Shown one piece after another: positions 1-9,289 of a stretch of DNA of 45,307 nucleotides. The position numbers and the translations under genes were made by a program. Numbering within the stretch: position 1 is the stretch's first letter; the number at the start of each line of letters is the position of its first letter. This DNA comes from Pinguiococcus pyrenoidosus. Taxonomy: Eukaryota; Sar; Pinguiophyceae; Pinguiochrysidales; Pinguiochrysidaceae. The stretch is from NCBI GenBank assembly GCA_019677205.1, contig JAAMXY010000370.1, positions 1 to 45,307 of the forward strand, read 5' to 3'. The notes beneath the pieces were generated by a model. The model was given only the letters and a program-made list of their open reading frames with translations, made no database searches and was not told where the DNA came from.

Positions 1-73
1 CTAACCCTAACCCTAACCCTAACCCTAACCCTAACCCTATTCCTAACCCTAACCCTAACCCTAACCCTAACCC
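1..73. repeat. Telomere repeat, chromosome end
   Basis: About twelve head-to-tail copies of CTAACC/CCCTAA run from base 1, with one degenerate copy (ccctattcct) near 37-44. C-rich strand reading 5'->3' from the first base is the orientation of a left chromosome end; the G strand is TTAGGG. Unique sequence starts at about base 74, so there is no long subtelomeric repeat array in between. Confidence 0.95.
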
Positions 74-74
74 A

Positions 75-1305
75 ACCACGTACACGTACTCCAGCTCCGC
101 GACCCAGCAGCTGGCGCTGACGTACGAAGGCACGTCCGAGGGCAAGACGTCCATTGGCCTCTCTGGCGAAGGCAAGTTCTACGGCTTCGGCATCGAGGCG
201 GAGGGCAAAGGCGGAGCACAGTTCGACACCGCAGATGGCGACGAAGGTACCCAGGCGCGGGAGCAGTCGACGACGGTTACCTTTACTCTACAGGACGGGC
301 AGGCTGGCGACGCATTCGACGTTCGTGTCTTGCGCGATCCGATCTACGGCACGCCGGTCTTCCAGACGGTGGCAGGTCGCTCCAGCTGCCCGCATGAGCC
401 TGCTACGGATGCACGCGAACAGTGGGAACTGCGCTTCAGCGACGGACCAGAGCTGCTCGATGCCGTGTACAGCCCCGGCAAGAAGATCAGAACCGTGTCC
501 CGCGCGGTGCCAGCCGAGCTCGGGACCGCAGCTAGCTTCGACATCGATCTCATCAACATCTCGCCCTACGCCAACGACTACATCATTCCCTACTTCCGGA
601 TCACGATGCCGAGTGACTCGGATCGTGAAGACAGAGAGTACTATGGTATCTACGGTGAGTACGTGCGCTTGTTCGCACGAGCCGCGAGTGAATAAGACGG
701 ACGGTGCATCATCGGTTTTCCTGCTGGCCTCGCTGACATCGTCATCTCTCTCTCTCTCTGTCCCAAAAGGTGTGAGGATGGAGAGCGACTTCATGTCGGA
801 GACGGGAACGTACATCATGCCTTTGCTGCCGGACGGCATGTGGAACCACTGGCGCGTGGATATGCTCCCAAGCAGCGACGACGAGCGCGATTTCATCGAG
901 CGCGCTGCCAGGATGCAGGACGAAGGGAAGACCGACGCAGCTGGGCGCGAGCATCCAGGTGCTCTGTACTGCAACGTCAAGCTCACGATCTACAGCACCT
1001 GCGAGTGGGAAGCGCAGCCCTGGAAGGGCGGCGTCAGAAGCGACGACATGGACATCTGCGCAGACTACGATCCCTTGGACAACAGCAAGCCAAACTTCCC
1101 GCCGACCGTGAGCTGCTACGACGAAGTCCTGCCAGAGATCTTCGACGGGGCGGACGAAACGGCGCAGTATGCTAGCGAAGCGCTCTTGAGCAGCTCCATC
1201 ATCATCAACTGCCTGTCGATGAATGCTACCACAGACCTCTGCGACCCGGCGTCGTACGCGGATGGCCTCGGCGCCCCATGCGAGGGCATGGACTGGCCGG
1301 TGTGA
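75..1305 (+). CDS. Secreted or surface protein, 5' end cut off at the telomere
   Basis: I do not recognise a named family. The reading frame is open from the telomere edge through 654, then an intron (655-769, phase 1, donor gtgagt, acceptor after a TC-rich run ending ccaaaag), then 770-1305 with a TGA stop. No start codon is visible in this frame before the telomere; the telomere itself reads as alternating Asn-Pro. The translated part is rich in Gly, Thr, Ser and beta-strand-like patterns, followed by a segment with SCPHEP and an REQ-like motif, and a Cys-rich C-terminal part (CNVKL, TCEWE, ICADYD, VSCYDE, INCLS, DLCDP, APCEG). Paired cysteines and no membrane segment suggest the C-terminal end of a larger extracellular protein. 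It is probably a gene broken by telomere addition, or the last exons of a gene whose 5' part is missing. The intron call is strong because phase and frame agree. Confidence 0.6.
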
Positions 1306-1327
1306 TCCCTGTGATCCCTGTGATCCA
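1302..1327. repeat. 9-bp triplicate at the stop codon
   Basis: Three tandem copies of TGTGATCCC (the last incomplete). The stop codon of the preceding gene lies in the first copy, and the second copy supplies another in-frame TGA. Confidence 0.7.
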
Positions 1328-2095
1328 TTGAGGTTGACTGTGAAAGCCGCCAAGACAACGAGCAACAGTTTCATCTGATTTGTTTCTCGACTGCATCAAC
1401 GGTGCTCGACGGTGCTGTAGCAAGGCAAACCCGAATACCGGATCGATTTCGTACTTCTACACTGCTACGCTGAAATGTCCAGACACACTTCGCAGCATGG
1501 TGTGGCGCCTATCGACAGGCTCTCGTGCCTTAGACACCTTGGGTAGCGTATGCTTCGACTGTAACAAGTGCGACGTTCACCAAGCTGTGGCCTTGGCGGA
1601 ACAGACACCCAGTCAGGCTTGATTGACCCCTACTACTTCAGACAATGTCGGATTTTCTTCCGCAAGGCATCGGAGGACTCCGGCAGTAAAGCCTATCATC
1701 AGCTCCGACGCACCCGCCACCTTTCGGGACCGGTCGCCGCGACATCCCTGGCATGCAACGAAACCTCCTTACCTCGTGTTATCTCATCAAAATCAAAGAA
1801 AACGCATGCTCCAGCATGTGACCACGTCTCGATACCGGTCCGAGAACAATCGCCTGGTCGCTCCGAACTTGCATGGGGAGCCTTGAGAAAAACTCCATGT
1901 CGTTGAAGCGCCGCAGGCCAATCAGGACGACTCACGGGGCGCGCTGCCGCCAAGGAGAGATCGCCGTGACAATCGCCAAGATGGCTCAAGACTAGCTGGG
2001 TCCAAGAGGAGGCAAAGGGGTAGCGCGAGGCACAGGGGAAACGCCCGCAGTTCGAAGCATTCTCTTTTTGTCATTCCTACTACTCTGTATCAGAG
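1328..2095. other. Intergenic, no gene supported
   Basis: The stretch between the telomere-proximal gene and sulfotransferase 1 has only short overlapping open frames without recognisable domains. It carries the presumed 3' flanks of both convergent genes. I see no RNA gene or repeat of note. Confidence 0.5.
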
Positions 2096-3614
2096 TCACG
2101 CGGCCGTACAGTTGTAGGCCCAGCCGGTCATCTTCGACCACATGGAGCATTCTCGCCAGCTCTTCTCAATAAACTCTCGCGACTCCTGCAGCAGCGGCCG
2201 ATACCCGGAGATTTTGTACAGGCCTTCGGAGACTTCGTCCATCTTTGTCCCCGTCTTGGCTCCCTTTTGGTCATTGGTGTTGACGAGCACTTCCGTGAAC
2301 ATGTGGAGGGAGGTGTGCGGCTGCAGCTTGCGGTTGAAGACTGTCTGGACAGCGTGGTCGATCCTTTGCCACACAAAGTCTGGGTCCTTTGTCAGCGTCT
2401 CCTTGGCATACACGGTGATGTCGTAGCTGTATAGCTCGGCTACGGGTTCGTACCAAGAAGCAAAGTAGCTGGCCATCTCCTGCGGGGCCGGCACATTGCG
2501 GAACGATCGGCTTCCTTCCGCTGCCGACTTCATGAGGAGCTCGTGGAAGTATTCGGGCGATCGCCGGTGCATGCCCATTCTCGTCCACATTGCTGGGGCG
2601 ATGCAGCCATCCTCCTGCTTGATGTCGCACCAAAAGTTCCAGGAGGACCACAGCAGATCTGCGAGGTCCCGCATGACAAATATCTTCACGTTGGGTTTCT
2701 CGTACAGTCGGAACAGCATCTCCTGGGTAGTGACGTGGGGCAAGCCGAAGCAGCCGTTCACTAAAAGTTTGTCGTCCCCGCTGCCCCCCTCTAGGGCGGA
2801 GCGTTCCATCAGGCCCAGCCACGACAAGATCCCGCCGCCGTCGACGATGCATGCCTCCTTTCTGGAACCCCACGGAATGAGTTCTTCGTGGAGCGTCAGC
2901 AGCTTGTATAGCGCGCTTGTGCCGCACTTGGGATAGCCGACGAGGTCCACCGCAGGGAGGCAAAAGGAAAGGGGTTCCGCCGCAAAGGAAGAAGTCGCGA
3001 CCGAAGTGGCATCGCTGAAGCTCTGGTATCTCTCCGCGCCTTCGAAGTCCAGCTGCTTTGCTCGGAAACACCGGTGGTGCTCTCTAGCAGTAGGGAGCAT
3101 TGCACCCAAAGACGTGTTCGAAGAAGAGGTTAAAAGAAGGACAGACACTTGTGAGATTTGCTGCTTGGCAGGAGGGGAGGAATCCTCGACGAAGCTCCTT
3201 CGCAACGCACCTGAGGTTCACTGGCAGGAGCGCCAAGTAATCTACGTCTCCCTCCCCTGCTGGAGCCTGGATGACCCAACTGCCATCTGCCCGCTTGTCC
3301 CCAGCGGCCCAATGGCCCTTGTAGTGCATCACGACCCGCGCATTGTCGCCGCATCGCTTCCGCACGCGTTCCCGCGCGACGTGGCACGAGTGCTGCGACC
3401 AATGCGGGAAGAAGGCCGGTTCTATCTCTTGAAATTCCCGAAACCGCGCCTGCAGGCTGGGCTCGTCGCACTGGAGAGCCTTGACTTGGCACGAGAAGTC
3501 CTGCGCCGAGCTGGGCACCACCACTACATCATCGGAAACGAGGTCCAGCATGTTGTTGGCCTGGGCTAGCCGCAACCCTGCCCAAGCTAACAGCACCAGG
3601 ATGCTGCGCCGCAT
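2096..3614 (-). CDS. Secretory-pathway sulfotransferase 1, two-domain
   Basis: Transfers sulfate from PAPS to an unknown acceptor, probably a glycan in the Golgi lumen. Two exons: 3614-3211 and 3083-2096; intron 3084-3210 (127 bp, phase 2, donor CAG|GTGCGT, acceptor tgctag). Predicted length 463 aa. Residues 1-18 form a signal peptide (MRRSILVLLAWAGLRLAQ). Residues about 35-135 form an N-terminal domain with several Cys and the motif YKGHWAAGDKRADGSWV. The sulfotransferase domain follows: PAPS 5'-phosphosulfate loop GYPKCGTSALYKLL, 3'-phosphate motif VMRDLADLLWSSWNF, and a C-terminal GWAYNC. A longer in-frame start (3953) exists, but the signal peptide at 3614 makes the shorter start preferable. 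The same two-domain plan, with the phase-2 intron at the same place, recurs in the gene at 35000-36724. The sulfotransferase fold is secure; the substrate is unknown. Confidence 0.88.
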
Positions 3615-4038
3615 ATGTCCCACTCCGCCTCGAAAGCGTCCGGCGACGACAACAGAGACCCCGTTCGTTTGGTGAGGGACGCGTTGATGATGCAGGGAAG
3701 CTGGGAAGAAGAGAGGCGAAGAGAGAGATGGGGAGATCGAGACGAACACTTCAAAAGAGACAAAAGAACGGAAAAACTCAAAAGGAGAAACCAACCAATT
3801 AGGGCGCTCGTACAATGGTGATGGTTTTTGAAAGATCCGTATGAACACATCAATTAAGAAGAGTCGACAATTTCTATTTCTTGAAATTTCTTGTTGCGAA
3901 GTTTTGAAGACGATCTGAACGATGTGAAGAAGAAAAGACAAGGGTCCAATCATCCCGCTCTCGGTGAGTCTCTCGGATACCGGTAATCATGCTTTCGCGT
4001 ACGCATACGCATGCAAATCCTTCTTGGCGCGATCATGT

Positions 4039-4082
4039 GCCACTTCCAAGCGCCACTTCCAAGCGCCACTTCCAAGCGCCAC
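4039..4082. repeat. 13-bp tandem repeat in 5' leader
   Basis: Three full copies of gccacttccaagc plus a partial fourth lie about 95-135 bases before the preferred ATG of the double-cupin gene. Because 13 is not a multiple of 3, the copies cycle through all frames, which supports placing the real start downstream, at 4175. Confidence 0.8.
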
Positions 4083-4174
4083 CCTCGGTTTGCCCTACGC
4101 AGACCGAGAGTGCTCTGCTCTGTGTCCCCCCCCGGAGCTCGCTCCAAAAGGCTGGGGCAGACAAACTTCCGAAA

Positions 4175-5149
4175 ATGCCGCGGCGAGGCAACTTTCTGGG
4201 CGCCAGATGCCGCTCTGTCCAGCTCTGGAGCCTGGCGTCGCTGCTTTCCGCGACGGCCTTCTCTCCCCCCCGGCAATTCTCTCTTCGCCAAGTGGCCCCT
4301 ACGTCAACGTTCTTGCAGGCCTTGTCGTCCTCGGACTATCTGGCGTCCATGGAGGCCTCTCCGGCGGCGCGGAATCCCGCAGAGAGAGCGCCGGCGAGGG
4401 TTCCACGCGCTGCGGAGACATCCGAGCTGCGCTTTGAGCACGCTTCGCTGACGTTCTTCAGCATCGACAAGCTGTCTCCGAAGGGTCCGCGGAAGAACCC
4501 CGACGTGGGACAGCCGCATGACGCCACGCGGCCGCTGGGAAAGCTGGGGCCCGTGTCGGCGGGCTCCTGGTGGTGCTATGACGGCGGCTGGCCGTCGCCG
4601 ACGCAGCGCACGACGACGGAGATCTTTCACGTGTTCTCCGGGCACGGCTGCGTCACCGACCTGGACGGCATGAAGCACTTCTTCGGACCGGGAGACACCG
4701 TCATCCTGCCCAAGGGCTGGTCCGGTCGCTGGGACGTGCTGGAAGCGATTCACAAGGTGTGGTTCGTGCACGATCACGCCAACATCGAGGAGCGCTCGAA
4801 CCCGATCCGTGCGGTGATCACTCCGTACCATCAAAGCGCGCCGCAGCACCTGGTCCCGAGCGGCGTGCGAGGGGATGCAACACACGGCTCTCCGGCGACG
4901 GCGTCGCAGACGCTCTATGACGTTGGGCCCCAGGAAGTGGGCTTCTGGACGTGCACGCCGGGGTCCTTCCCCGTCGTCTCTCGCAAGACAACCGAGTGCT
5001 TCCACGTGCTGGAGGGCGTCTTCTTTTTGACCAATGCCGACGGGACCGCGCGGCGTTGTGTCGCCGGCGACACAGTGATGCTACCAAAAGGATGGAGCGG
5101 CCATTGGGACGTCATCGAGCCCGTAAAGAAGCTTTGGCTGCTTGTTTAG
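4175..5149 (+). CDS. Double-cupin (EutQ/DUF861-type) protein, possibly plastid-targeted
   Basis: Two repeated cupin_3-type beta-barrels in one intronless 324-aa chain. Barrel 1 lies at about residues 110-210 (GSWWCYDGGWPSP, TTEIFHVFSGHG, GPGDTVILPKGWSGRWDV). Barrel 2 lies at about 245-324 (GFWTCTPGSFPV, TTECFHVLEGVFF, AGDTVMLPKGWSGHWDVIE). The nearly identical PKGWSG-WDV ends show an internal duplication. This cupin subfamily is usually of unknown substrate; metal-binding His is sparse, so catalysis is not assured. The N-terminus (MPRRGNFLGARCRSVQLW, then SLASLLSATAFSPP) looks like a signal peptide cut before Phe, followed by a Ser/Arg-rich stretch, resembling the bipartite ASAFAP presequence of secondary red plastids. 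An upstream in-frame ATG at 3989 would add 62 residues but crosses the 13-bp repeats. The family call is strong; plastid targeting is inference. Confidence 0.85.
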   Translation: MPRRGNFLGARCRSVQLWSLASLLSATAFSPPRQFSLRQVAPTSTFLQALSSSDYLASMEASPAARNPAERAPARVPRAAETSELRFEHASLTFFSIDKLSPKGPRKNPDVGQPHDATRPLGKLGPVSAGSWWCYDGGWPSPTQRTTTEIFHVFSGHGCVTDLDGMKHFFGPGDTVILPKGWSGRWDVLEAIHKVWFVHDHANIEERSNPIRAVITPYHQSAPQHLVPSGVRGDATHGSPATASQTLYDVGPQEVGFWTCTPGSFPVVSRKTTECFHVLEGVFFLTNADGTARRCVAGDTVMLPKGWSGHWDVIEPVKKLWLLV

Positions 5150-5802
5150 TGATCTGATGTCAATGCCCCCAAAGTCCAAAAGGAAGAGCTGCGACATGGG
5201 CTCGTCCACCCTAACCCACACCAAGAAAACAAAGATGGATCCGTATCTTCGACGCCCCCTTCCCCACACCGCGAGATGCGCATCCTCCAATTACCTGATC
5301 CATCCACGAGGTCTATCCACAGGGTCCATCGTCGACGGCGCCTTGGCAGCGACGCAGCTTGATCCTAGGCTCCTGCGCAAAAGCGCAGGGCAGGGAGGCC
5401 TCGGGCCGTTGCCTGTTGGCCTGCAGGCGTGTGCATGGTAAACGTCTTGGTTGCCCGACGGGACTGGGGCTGGCGACATCCTCGTCGTCCGGATTGACTC
5501 AGCTGCTCTTGATGAAGTAAGAACTCGAGCGGCCGGCCGGGGTCATTCACTAGCACCGCCCGCGTCGTCCGATCTACCCTAACCCTACCACCCAATTCCC
5601 CTCAGCCTCCGTCTGGAGCCACGTCTCACCAGCTTCAGAGAGAGGCAAAGGTTTGTGTCGACCCCTCTGAGCCATCGCGCGAAACCTGCAATACAAAATC
5701 CCGTAAACCGCGGAAAGAGGTAGTTCCGCAATGCCTTGCACAACCCCGTCCCCCCAAAAGCTTGCTCCGAGGCAGTTGCCCGCCCTCGCTCAAAACTACA
5801 AC
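5150..5802. other. Intergenic, no gene supported
   Basis: Lies between two convergent genes and has only short unconvincing frames. It contains a small telomere-like stretch, ccctaacccta (5578-5588), too short to count as an interstitial telomere. Confidence 0.5.
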
Positions 5803-8181
5803 CTAGAACTGCAGAGGCTCGTAACGATTCAACCTCGCTGCCCATTCCTGGTCATTCATCCGGTCCTCATACTCCGTCACAACTTCATAGGCGGTATAGA
5901 CGGGTCCGAGCATCACCTTTTCGCGCCCCATTCCATCACCGACCAAGATGTACATCAGTTGCGCTTCACCGGTGCCCAAATGACAGATCTTGCCGCGTCC
6001 TCGGTTGTCCGGGGGTGCGGTGAAGAAGGATGAAACCTCTGGGCGGTATTCGTAGGCGTCCTCCGGTCGGTTGAATAGCCTCGCATACCAGCCGTCGTAC
6101 GTGGGAGGGCCGGAACCGTGAAAATGCTTTCGTGTAATGGCCTTAAGACGTTGCATAAGTTCCGCGTCGACCTGGCCTGTCTCGGATTGGCGCAGGAACG
6201 ACTGGAACATCTGAATCACTTCCTTGAACTGCAAGAGAATAGGGGTTTCTCCCGCTATGTCAATCATGCTGCCCACGAGGTTGGAAAACTCCGCCCAGAA
6301 GGTCGGCACGGGCTCGATCATCAGATCGATGTAACTGCATGCTGTCATATCTCCGAATGCCTCCGCAAGGTAGAGAACGTTGTCGTGGCGCAGCTCCGCA
6401 TAGTGGGCAATCTGCGCCTGCGCTTGCTTGCGTAGCCAAGCTTCCGAGTTGAACGGAGACTGGCCCTTCCGATCGGCGCTTAGCGCACGCAGCATCTGAA
6501 GCTCGTGGTTGTACAGGGTTTGCGGATACTGGTGATCTCTCGCGACACCAACAAGCCGCTCGAGGTGCTGCCAGTACGTGTAGCCCAACTCCTTCATCTC
6601 TTCTTCCAGCTTGTCCTGCACGCTGGGGTTGTCAAAGAGGGTGTAGACCAGGTCGACAATCCGGGGCAACTTCCGCAACGGGAATGGAAATCCGCCACCA
6701 TCGACCTTTAGGTTGTCGTCTACCATTTGCTGGATCAGAACGTTGTCGATCGCGTTTCCGCGCCCGATGATGGAGAACGTGGACTGTGCGAAGCGCTTGG
6801 CACCTTCCTCGTCTATCCAGTCTCCTATGGTCCTAAGGGTCGCTACCTTCGTAAGGCGGCCCTCAAGCCGGGTTGCCAGCTCTTCTCCATGTGCGAGAAT
6901 CCAGTCCACGGCTCCTTCGTCCGGCACGACATCGTCAATGAGCGGCAGGAAGCTCTCAAGGGTGTAGTTGTCTGGCTCCCCTACAATCTGCTTCACGAAA
7001 GCTAGGAAACTGTTGACCTCGGACGTGCACGTCTTCGCAAGCTTTGCTAGAGCGGCGGCGAGTTGGGCTTCTCTGACGAAGTCGGCGCGACGAATCTCCC
7101 GCTTGAATGGCACTAGAAAGGCAGCGAGCCACGTGAAGGCGGCGAAATACAACTTCAACGCTCTCGTGTTGGTATAGTGGCCCCTGGGCTTCAGCGTGGA
7201 TCCGTTGAGTCTGATGACCACGCCGTTGATGACCATCTGAATGTCGTCTCTGGCCGCTAGGACTGCTGCAACCGTCTTCTTCAAGAGCTCATCACCCCCA
7301 TAACGCAGTTTGGGTAGTTCTTTCGGCGTCTCCTCTTCCTTCGTGCCGCCTCTGGAGATGAAAGACACATCTGCGGGAGACTCTTGCTCGTTCAGGATGG
7401 CCACTGGAACCGCGAAGAAGACCTCAAGATCTTGCAGCAGCTGGGCATTTGCAGGCGTCTCTTGGATCTTACGAAGCTGCGTCAGCAGGCCGTCGCACAT
7501 GTCTGTCAGTTTCTTAATCAGCGAGCTCTCCTCCACGTGTTCCAGCCATTCGTCGTAGAAGCGATGGAACGCGTACAGCATCGAATCGGAAGTGACGAAG
7601 ACAGGCATGTCGTTCGTATACAGCGTCTCGTAGACACCTGCGAAGGTCGCTTCCTCCCACTTCTTGAAGAGGACCTTCTTCTCTCGCAGTTCTTGGAGCT
7701 CTTCCGCACTGAGGGAAAAGTCTCTCGACCTCCACGCCAAAAGGTCGTGATGCCTGAACTCGTAACGCCTGCGCAATTCATACAGCGCCATTCGTCCGTG
7801 CTCCTCTTCGTAAGCCTGCTGCAGGCGGATCTGTCGGTCGTTGAATTCGGTCTTGTTGGTCTGAAAAACGTCAAGATATCGGATCTCGGCGTCGACTGAA
7901 GCTCCTTGCAGATCGGGCATCTTCACTTCGTCATGTCCGGCATCTAGCGTTGGCGTTGATGTTGGTGTTGGCGTTGGCGTTGGCGTCGACTTCAGGCCTT
8001 CAGCATCTAGACTACTTTCCACGGGAACCGCGCCACCTTCGATTGTCAGATCCACAGCTTGGGTCTCTTCCGAGGTGAGCCTTCCGACCGCGAGGAGAGT
8101 CGCGCCCATCCATAGCGAGAGAAACAGCACAACAATCGACCGCCAGACGCGAGAGGAGCTCAGGAAGTGAAATTGAGGCAT
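5803..8181 (-). CDS. DUF3160 family protein with N-terminal signal anchor
   Basis: Single-exon gene, about 792 aa from the ATG at 8181; an upstream in-frame ATG at 8238 adds 19 residues but hides the hydrophobic segment. Residues about 10-33 are a signal peptide or type II anchor (VWRSIVVLFLSLWMGATLLAVG). Next comes a low-complexity Thr-Pro linker (PTPTPTPTSTPT, encoded by a GTTGGC-type repeat at 7945-7990). The rest is the helical DUF3160 region, with family-like signatures FVTSDSMLYAFHRFYDEWLEH, GHYTNTRALKLYFAAFTWL and a C-terminal block ending HLGTGEAQLMYILVGDG. The family is known mostly from bacteria and archaea with scattered algal members; its function is unknown. Location is predicted as extracytoplasmic, or in the secretory pathway. 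Family confidence is good; no enzymatic residues can be assigned. Confidence 0.8.
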   Translation of the reverse strand: MPQFHFLSSSRVWRSIVVLFLSLWMGATLLAVGRLTSEETQAVDLTIEGGAVPVESSLDAEGLKSTPTPTPTPTSTPTLDAGHDEVKMPDLQGASVDAEIRYLDVFQTNKTEFNDRQIRLQQAYEEEHGRMALYELRRRYEFRHHDLLAWRSRDFSLSAEELQELREKKVLFKKWEEATFAGVYETLYTNDMPVFVTSDSMLYAFHRFYDEWLEHVEESSLIKKLTDMCDGLLTQLRKIQETPANAQLLQDLEVFFAVPVAILNEQESPADVSFISRGGTKEEETPKELPKLRYGGDELLKKTVAAVLAARDDIQMVINGVVIRLNGSTLKPRGHYTNTRALKLYFAAFTWLAAFLVPFKREIRRADFVREAQLAAALAKLAKTCTSEVNSFLAFVKQIVGEPDNYTLESFLPLIDDVVPDEGAVDWILAHGEELATRLEGRLTKVATLRTIGDWIDEEGAKRFAQSTFSIIGRGNAIDNVLIQQMVDDNLKVDGGGFPFPLRKLPRIVDLVYTLFDNPSVQDKLEEEMKELGYTYWQHLERLVGVARDHQYPQTLYNHELQMLRALSADRKGQSPFNSEAWLRKQAQAQIAHYAELRHDNVLYLAEAFGDMTACSYIDLMIEPVPTFWAEFSNLVGSMIDIAGETPILLQFKEVIQMFQSFLRQSETGQVDAELMQRLKAITRKHFHGSGPPTYDGWYARLFNRPEDAYEYRPEVSSFFTAPPDNRGRGKICHLGTGEAQLMYILVGDGMGREKVMLGPVYTAYEVVTEYEDRMNDQEWAARLNRYEPLQF

Positions 8182-8351
8182 CTCGATGCAGCCCCCAAGT
8201 TGGCGACAGCGCTGCCTTCGTCCACGTCCAGGCCGCAAAGTCGGAGGCCAGAGGCGCGGAGAGCGAGCGTGAAATCAAGGCTGCATTTCTACTGGGCAAC
8301 CTGAGAATTCCCGACCTCCGGGTCACGTTTGTTCTTCTTGAAATAGTCAAG

Positions 8352-8360
8352 TATATAAAT
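8352..8360 (+). promoter_or_regulatory. TATA-like element
   Basis: TATATAAAT lies in a local AT-rich patch about 145 bases before the ATG of the coiled-coil gene at 8504 and between divergent genes. The position fits a core promoter with a 5' leader of roughly 115 bases. Sequence match only. Confidence 0.35.
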
Positions 8361-8503
8361 ACGTTACTATGGGTCCTTACAAAATATAGTGAGAGTTAGA
8401 AATTCTATCGAACGGCCTTCGTCGGTTGCTTTGTTTCCCGCCCAAAAATCGCGTTTGAGTTTTCACAGGGGTGTGCGCGCTACGGATCCCAAGTCGGTAC
8501 ACC

Positions 8504-9289
8504 ATGGCAAGGACTCGTCAACAGCATAAGAAGAAGCGCACCTGTCCAACAGCGGCGCTTGGCAGTCCATCCAGGGCTGACAAGCGCAGAGCGAAGGAAG
8601 GAAAGCTGCCGCACAGGTCGAAAGCGGCAGCCAGAGCAGCCTCTGATCTGTGTCGCTCCAAAGAACGCGTTGCACTTGCATTCTTGGATGTAAACAGTAA
8701 GGTTGACGACATGTCTGATGCTCAAAAGGGCGAAGCCGTGCCGAAAGACTGGTCTCCGGAGGAGACCGCCGCTTTTGAGGACAACAAGCGGGAGGAAGAT
8801 GAGTCCCCGTTCACCAAGCGCCGAAAGTTTGAAGAGTGGAAGACGTCGAAAAGGCTCGAGACCGAGCGTCTCAAAATGGAATTCACCTTGAAGAGGGAGC
8901 ACATGAGAGGCGAAGTCGAGAAGCAGCGGATGCAGCATGAACGTCTCAAGTTCGAAGCCAAAGTGGAGGAGGCTAAAGTCAGGAAAGCTGAGCTCGAACT
9001 TCGCCTCAGAGAGGCAGAAATCAACGCAGAATCAAGGCGCAAGGCAGCGTCTGAACGAGAGCAGGCTGCCATGAGCGCAAGGATGGAAATGATGGAGAAA
9101 CAGAACGGCCTCAAAATCGCTCTCTTGAATGCGCAAGCAGCCATGAAGCAAACTCTTCAGCAGAATCACCCGCTAACCATTGTTGCGTTATGTGCTGGGC
9201 AAGGCGGTCTGAAAGCACGTCGACATTATCTTCTTCGTCGTCCACGAATCCATGCTTGTTGGCGACTTCCTGTAGCTCGTCCAAGGTAA
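8504..9289 (+). CDS. Basic coiled-coil protein, unknown function
   Basis: The start at 8504 is chosen for its ACCATGG context; an in-frame ATG at 8471 would add 11 residues. Residues 1-60 are strongly basic (MARTRQQHKKKR, then RADKRRAKEGK), like a nuclear localisation region. Residues about 75-225 are a charged helical run with heptad-like spacing (KRRKFEEWKTSKRLETERLK, then KVEEAKVRKAELELRLREAE), ending with a Met-rich stretch. The last 35 or so residues, after LLNAQAAMKQTLQQNHP, lose this character and overlap the opposite-strand gene at 9111-9668. The true 3' end may therefore lie earlier or be altered by an unrecognised intron. I do not recognise the family. Confidence 0.5.
   Translation: MARTRQQHKKKRTCPTAALGSPSRADKRRAKEGKLPHRSKAAARAASDLCRSKERVALAFLDVNSKVDDMSDAQKGEAVPKDWSPEETAAFEDNKREEDESPFTKRRKFEEWKTSKRLETERLKMEFTLKREHMRGEVEKQRMQHERLKFEAKVEEAKVRKAELELRLREAEINAESRRKAASEREQAAMSARMEMMEKQNGLKIALLNAQAAMKQTLQQNHPLTIVALCAGQGGLKARRHYLLRRPRIHACWRLPVARPR

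Noticed and set aside
288-986. 232-aa minus-strand open frame
   Set aside because: Antisense to the telomere-proximal gene, whose frame spans a clean phase-matched intron; the antisense frame has no domain.
1380-1906. Two overlapping plus-strand open frames (80 and 112 aa)
   Set aside because: No recognisable motif, mixed composition, and no splice signals joining them to neighbours.
3615-3953. Longer N-terminus for sulfotransferase 1
   Set aside because: The upstream part reads like untranslated leader, and the ATG at 3614 begins a clear signal peptide that matches the paralogue's layout.
5578-5588. Interstitial telomere (ccctaacccta)
   Set aside because: Under two repeat units; expected by chance near this frequency and not evidence of an old chromosome fusion.
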